DNA of 41,820 nt from Candidatus Rokuibacteriota bacterium (GTDB lineage: Bacteria > Methylomirabilota > Methylomirabilia > Rokubacteriales > CSP1-6): the NCBI GenBank assembly GCA_003220265.1, contig QHRW01000134.1, positions 1 through 41,820 of the forward strand. Direction: 5' to 3'. Of this stretch, positions 39,047 through 41,820 are shown one piece after another; within the stretch, counting starts at the first letter, position 1; each line of letters starts with the position of its first letter. Below the pieces are notes generated by a model, which saw nothing but the letters and a program-made list of their open reading frames with translations, was not told where the DNA came from and searched no databases. Position numbers and translations under genes: made by a program.

Positions 39047-40270
39047 ATGAAGCGCGTTGCTCTCTCTGTGATCGCGATCCTGATGACGCTGTATGCCCCG
39101 GCGGTGCACGCGGACGTCGTTACCGACTGGAATCACCATACGATCGAGGCGCTGAAAGCCGCTGGCACGGTCGGCAATCCCTGGTCGCGCTCCATGGCGA
39201 TGGTGCACGTCGCGATGTCCGACGCGGTGAATTCCGTGCAGCCGAAATACACGCGGTATGTCACCACCGCGCCGTTGGCGCCCAAGGCCTCGGCGGAGGC
39301 GGCCGCCGTATCCGCGGCACGCCACATTCTGATCCAGGTCGTGCCCGCCCAGAAGTCGAAGATCGACGAGGCGTATGCCGACTCTCTGAGCAAGATTGCC
39401 GATGGGGCCGCGAAGACCGACGGCATCGCGCTCGGCGAACAGGTCGCCGCCCTCGTCCAGTCGGATCGGGCCGCCGACCTCACGAATGTGCCGGAGACCT
39501 ATCGCCCGCTCACGACGCCAGGGGTGTGGGTGCCGACGCAGCCGCCGCTCTTCTCGCAATACGCGCAGGCCAAGCCGTGGGGCATGAAGAGCGCGGACCA
39601 GTTCCGTCCAGGCCCGCCGCCGTCATTGACCAGCGCGCTCTACGCGCGCGACTACAACGAGACCAAGGACCTCGGCGGGACGAAGAGCACGAAGCGGACC
39701 CAGCAGCAGACCGATGCCGTGCGCTTCTGGAGCCAGCTCAACTTCGGCCCCTCGTGGAACGAGGCCGCGCGCCAGCTCTCCGCCCGCAAGGGACTGAACC
39801 TGGCCGACAGCGCCCGAGTGTTCGCGCTGCTCAACATGGGGATCGCCAACACCTTCATCACCGACTGGGACGCGAAGTTCCACTACAACTTCTGGCGGCC
39901 GGTCACCGCGATCCGCAATGGCGACCAGGACGGCAACGACGCCACCGAACGCGATGCCGGCTGGACGCCGTTCAACACCACGCCGATGCACCCGGAATAT
40001 CCCTCGCAGGCGGCCATCCAGGCCGGCGTCGCGCTCGGCGTGCTCGATCCCGTGTTCGGCACCGGCGCCGTGCCGGCGTTCACCGTGACCGACCAGGTCG
40101 ACGCGCGCCTGCAACGGCAGTTCACCAGCCTCGCGCAAATGGGCGAAGAGCAATCGATGGTCCGCATCTGGGGCGGCATCCATTTCCGCAACACGCTGGA
40201 GATCAGCGAGCAGATGGGCCGCAAGCTCGCCGCGCACTTGCTCACCACCTGCATGACGCCGGTGCGTTGA
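39047..40270 (+). CDS. Secreted vanadium-haloperoxidase/PAP2-like protein lacking the PSGH histidine
   Basis: 407 residues. A signal peptide (MKRVALSVIAILMTLYAPAVHA) precedes an all-helical body like bacterial vanadium chloroperoxidase relatives: NPWSRSMAMVHVAMSDAVNS, SARVFALLNMGIANTFITDW, then the oxyanion site K277-x6-R284 (KFHYNFWRPVTAIR). The site usually written HPEYPSGH reads HPEYPSQAA (S320, Q321, A322), so the acid-base histidine is missing. R373-x5-H379 (RIWGGIHFRN) retains the vanadate/phosphate ligand histidine. It might bind oxyanion without normal haloperoxidase chemistry, or use another residue. ATG at 39047 has GGGAG eight bases upstream; the open frame upstream is transposase relic. 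It is followed by a c-type haem protein gene 12 bases on. Confidence 0.85.
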   Translation: MKRVALSVIAILMTLYAPAVHADVVTDWNHHTIEALKAAGTVGNPWSRSMAMVHVAMSDAVNSVQPKYTRYVTTAPLAPKASAEAAAVSAARHILIQVVPAQKSKIDEAYADSLSKIADGAAKTDGIALGEQVAALVQSDRAADLTNVPETYRPLTTPGVWVPTQPPLFSQYAQAKPWGMKSADQFRPGPPPSLTSALYARDYNETKDLGGTKSTKRTQQQTDAVRFWSQLNFGPSWNEAARQLSARKGLNLADSARVFALLNMGIANTFITDWDAKFHYNFWRPVTAIRNGDQDGNDATERDAGWTPFNTTPMHPEYPSQAAIQAGVALGVLDPVFGTGAVPAFTVTDQVDARLQRQFTSLAQMGEEQSMVRIWGGIHFRNTLEISEQMGRKLAAHLLTTCMTPVR

Positions 40271-40282
40271 AAGAGGACGGTC

Positions 40283-41290
40283 GTGAGGATCCTGCGTCGT
40301 TCGGCCTTCGTGCTCTTGGTGCTGGGGCTGGCCGGGGCCAGCGCGGCCCAGTCCACGCCGCCCGCCGAGGCCGTGCGCCGTGTGGAGCGCCTTGTGGCGA
40401 CGATCGCCCAGGAAGCGGCGATGCTGTGTCCGCTGTCGGATCCGGGTGATCAAGGGGCGCTGGACCGGTGTCGCGTGGCGCTGTTCAAGGATTCGTACTT
40501 CAAACGTAGCCTCGCGCGCATCGTGTTGTGGGGTCGGCCGAGCCCCGTGGCGGGTGCGCGACTGAAGGACACGAACCTCACCCAGTTCGGCGCCGAGGTC
40601 CTGTCGGGACTCTACCTCCCCATGTTCATGTTCAACGGCCGCTACCAGGTCACGTACGACACCACGGAGGCCCGATACCGCGCGCGGCTCGAAGGCGTGT
40701 TCCGCAACAACTTGATCCCGGGCCAGTACCCGTATCCCTTCTGGCACGACGCGAAGAAGTGGAGCGACTACCAGCGCGCCAACGGCATCACGCTGTGGAT
40801 CGATCCGTACACGTCGAAGATCGTCGTCGGCCAGTTCTCGCGGCAGGAGGGTGCGGACCCGCGCCTGAACACGGCGTCGCGCGTCCCACCCGCGTTCGAC
40901 GGCAAGTGGATGTGGGTCGACGACAAGGGCGAGCCGCAGCCCAAGCCGACGCTCTTCGTCGGGCTGTTCCGTGCCGACAACCCGTACCTGGATCAGCTGC
41001 AGACGACCTACAAGGATCTGGCGCTCGCCATGCGCAACGGCACTTGCAACACCTGCCACGTCCCCGACAATCCGGACAAGATGAAACGGCTGGTCCTGCT
41101 GCAAACACCGGCGCACGCGGCGGCCGAGATCTCGCGCGTGATGGCCGCCGTAGGGAGCAACCGGATGCCGCGCGATGAGCTCGGCCTCGAGAAGGAGCTG
41201 GACGCCGCGACGAAGGCGGTCCTGCTGAAATATGGCGCGGCGTTCGAATCGACTGTGAAGGCAGCGTACGCGTGGGAGAGGGGGGACTGA
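40283..41290 (+). CDS. Secreted monohaem c-type cytochrome-like protein
   Basis: 335 residues from GTG at 40283, with AGAGGA upstream. A signal peptide (RRSAFVLLVLGLAGASAAQ) delivers it to the periplasm. One haem-binding motif CNTCH (C255-H259) sits in ALAMRNGTCNTCHVPDNPDK, with a possible distal methionine in MKRLVLLQ or later in NRMPRDELGL. The first two thirds (residues 20-240) are not cytochrome-like and include IDPYTSKIVVGQFSR, FDGKWMWVDDKGEPQPKPTL and several Tyr/Trp-rich strands. It begins 12 bases after the haloperoxidase-like gene, so a shared redox function is likely. No named family was recognised for the N-terminal part. Confidence 0.85.
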   Translation: MRILRRSAFVLLVLGLAGASAAQSTPPAEAVRRVERLVATIAQEAAMLCPLSDPGDQGALDRCRVALFKDSYFKRSLARIVLWGRPSPVAGARLKDTNLTQFGAEVLSGLYLPMFMFNGRYQVTYDTTEARYRARLEGVFRNNLIPGQYPYPFWHDAKKWSDYQRANGITLWIDPYTSKIVVGQFSRQEGADPRLNTASRVPPAFDGKWMWVDDKGEPQPKPTLFVGLFRADNPYLDQLQTTYKDLALAMRNGTCNTCHVPDNPDKMKRLVLLQTPAHAAAEISRVMAAVGSNRMPRDELGLEKELDAATKAVLLKYGAAFESTVKAAYAWERGD

Positions 41291-41383
41291 GAGTAGACCG
41301 CCGTCTCACGCCGCGTGTGGCGCGATCACACTCCGCACGATTGCGATCAGATCCGCCGGATCGATCCGGCTTCGCGATGTGGC

Positions 41384-41473
41384 GAGCTGGTGATCAACCT
41401 CAAGACCGCGAAGGCGCTCGGCCTGACGATCCCGCCGTCGCTGCTGCTGCGGGCGGATCAGGTCCTTGAATGA
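41384..41473 (+). pseudogene. C-terminal relic of a tryptophan/tyrosine-type ABC substrate-binding protein
   Basis: 29 residues plus stop: ELVINLKTAKALGLTIPPSL then LLRADQVLE. This is the near-invariant C-terminus of the ABC_sub_bind (TrpX-like, PF04392) family. Upstream sequence does not continue the protein, so only the tail survives. Confidence 0.8.
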
Positions 41474-41480
41474 CCGGAAG

Positions 41481-41820
41481 TCACGCCGCTATTTCCACCG
41501 CAATCGGGACGCCACCCGCCTTGACGACATAGAATTCGGTGCCGTCAACAATCTCTGTACGATTCACAGACCACACGAACGTGCCTTTACCTCTTGGGCT
41601 TTCCCACCGGTATTCCCATTCATAGCCGGGGCGCCAAACGGGCGCCTCCGCGGTCGGTACGCCCGCGGCTGCCGTTGGTATCAGCGACAGCGGAAGGGCT
41701 CTGTCTCCGCGCTGGGTCGGTATTCCCGTCGTCCCGGTCACAGGCGGCGGTCCAGGCGGCGGGCTTTTCCGATTGGGTGAGAGATCCACAACCGCTGTAG
41801 CTTGCGGCGGTAATGCGATG
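41481..41820 (-). CDS. Envelope-associated protein, N-terminus cut by the right edge
   Basis: The frame is open to the window end. Visible residues start IALPPQATAVVDLSPNRKSP, followed by a Pro-rich linker and then a beta-rich module (PGYEWEYRWESPRGKGTFVW, VNRTEIVDGTEFYVVKAGG) ending VPIAVEIAA. The PGxEWxYRWxSPxGxGTFVW pattern is one I associate with small lipoproteins of this lineage, so a lipoprotein signal probably lies outside the window. The C-terminus is short for such proteins and may be truncated by a frameshift or stop. GTG at 41789 could be misread as the start but lies within the Pro-rich part. It is convergent with the ABC relic. Confidence 0.65.
   Translation of the reverse strand, partial: IALPPQATAVVDLSPNRKSPPPGPPPVTGTTGIPTQRGDRALPLSLIPTAAAGVPTAEAPVWRPGYEWEYRWESPRGKGTFVWSVNRTEIVDGTEFYVVKAGGVPIAVEIAA

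Noticed and set aside
1..41820. CRISPR arrays, tRNA or rRNA genes, and phage integrase sites.
   Set aside because: No regularly spaced direct repeats, no cloverleaf with a TTCGA-type T-loop in context, and no rRNA sequence were seen when reading both strands by eye.

Overview
This is a high-GC window (roughly two thirds G+C by eye). It is densely coded, with many 1-4 base stop/start overlaps and GTG starts, plus a few TTG or rarer ones. The content points to an uncultured, probably soil or subsurface Gram-negative bacterium. There are Sec and Tat secreted proteins, many lipoproteins, a predicted outer-membrane barrel, a chromate transporter, a peptide ABC importer, a LuxAB-like flavin monooxygenase, and a relic of a tryptophan-type ABC binding protein. 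Rokubacteria/Methylomirabilota or a deltaproteobacterial lineage fits best, but this is inference from gene style only. No rRNA, tRNA or CRISPR array was seen.

Layout. 1-1243 (+): an ECF sigma factor, cut by the left edge, with its zinc-binding RskA-type anti-sigma factor. 1294-5334 (-): five envelope genes (PepSY protein, Tat-exported lectin-fold protein, double-DUF1259 protein, YVTN propeller, beta-barrel). This run is divergent from chrA (5471-6682, +) across overlapping promoters. 6875-10246 (-): a 1123-residue zinc-ribbon/class III cyclase/AAA/TPR signalling protein. 10546-11097 (-): a repetitive secreted protein. 11356-15208 (-): a catabolic trio (aldehyde dehydrogenase, LLM flavin oxidoreductase, class III aminotransferase). 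15562-26876 (-): an apparent nine-gene operon. It starts with two lipoproteins (one an 858-residue PEGA/CsgG-like/FlgT-like/TPR scaffold), a TolB-like propeller and a TPR protein, then continues into a complete Dpp/Opp-type importer (binding protein, two permeases, two ATPases). The order suggests the scaffold proteins and the importer are made together.

27314-29109 (+): the most unusual locus. A ParA-type ATPase carries a C-terminal CBM48 (AMPK-type glycogen-binding) domain. It overlaps by four bases a gene whose product has a ParB-like LGRGLE motif near its N-terminus and a possible PD-(D/E)XK-type core. The pair may position a glucan-bearing cargo. 29200-35842 holds secreted and lipoprotein genes, a Ser-rich lipoprotein paired with a circularly permuted papain-like protein, and a GH15 glucoamylase/trehalase.

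35843-41820 is a looser, eroding region: decayed small ORFs, trpS flanked by two relics of the same IS256-type transposase, a vanadium-haloperoxidase/PAP2-like protein lacking one catalytic histidine, a monohaem c-type protein, a 29-residue relic of an ABC binding protein, and a lipoprotein-like gene cut by the right edge.
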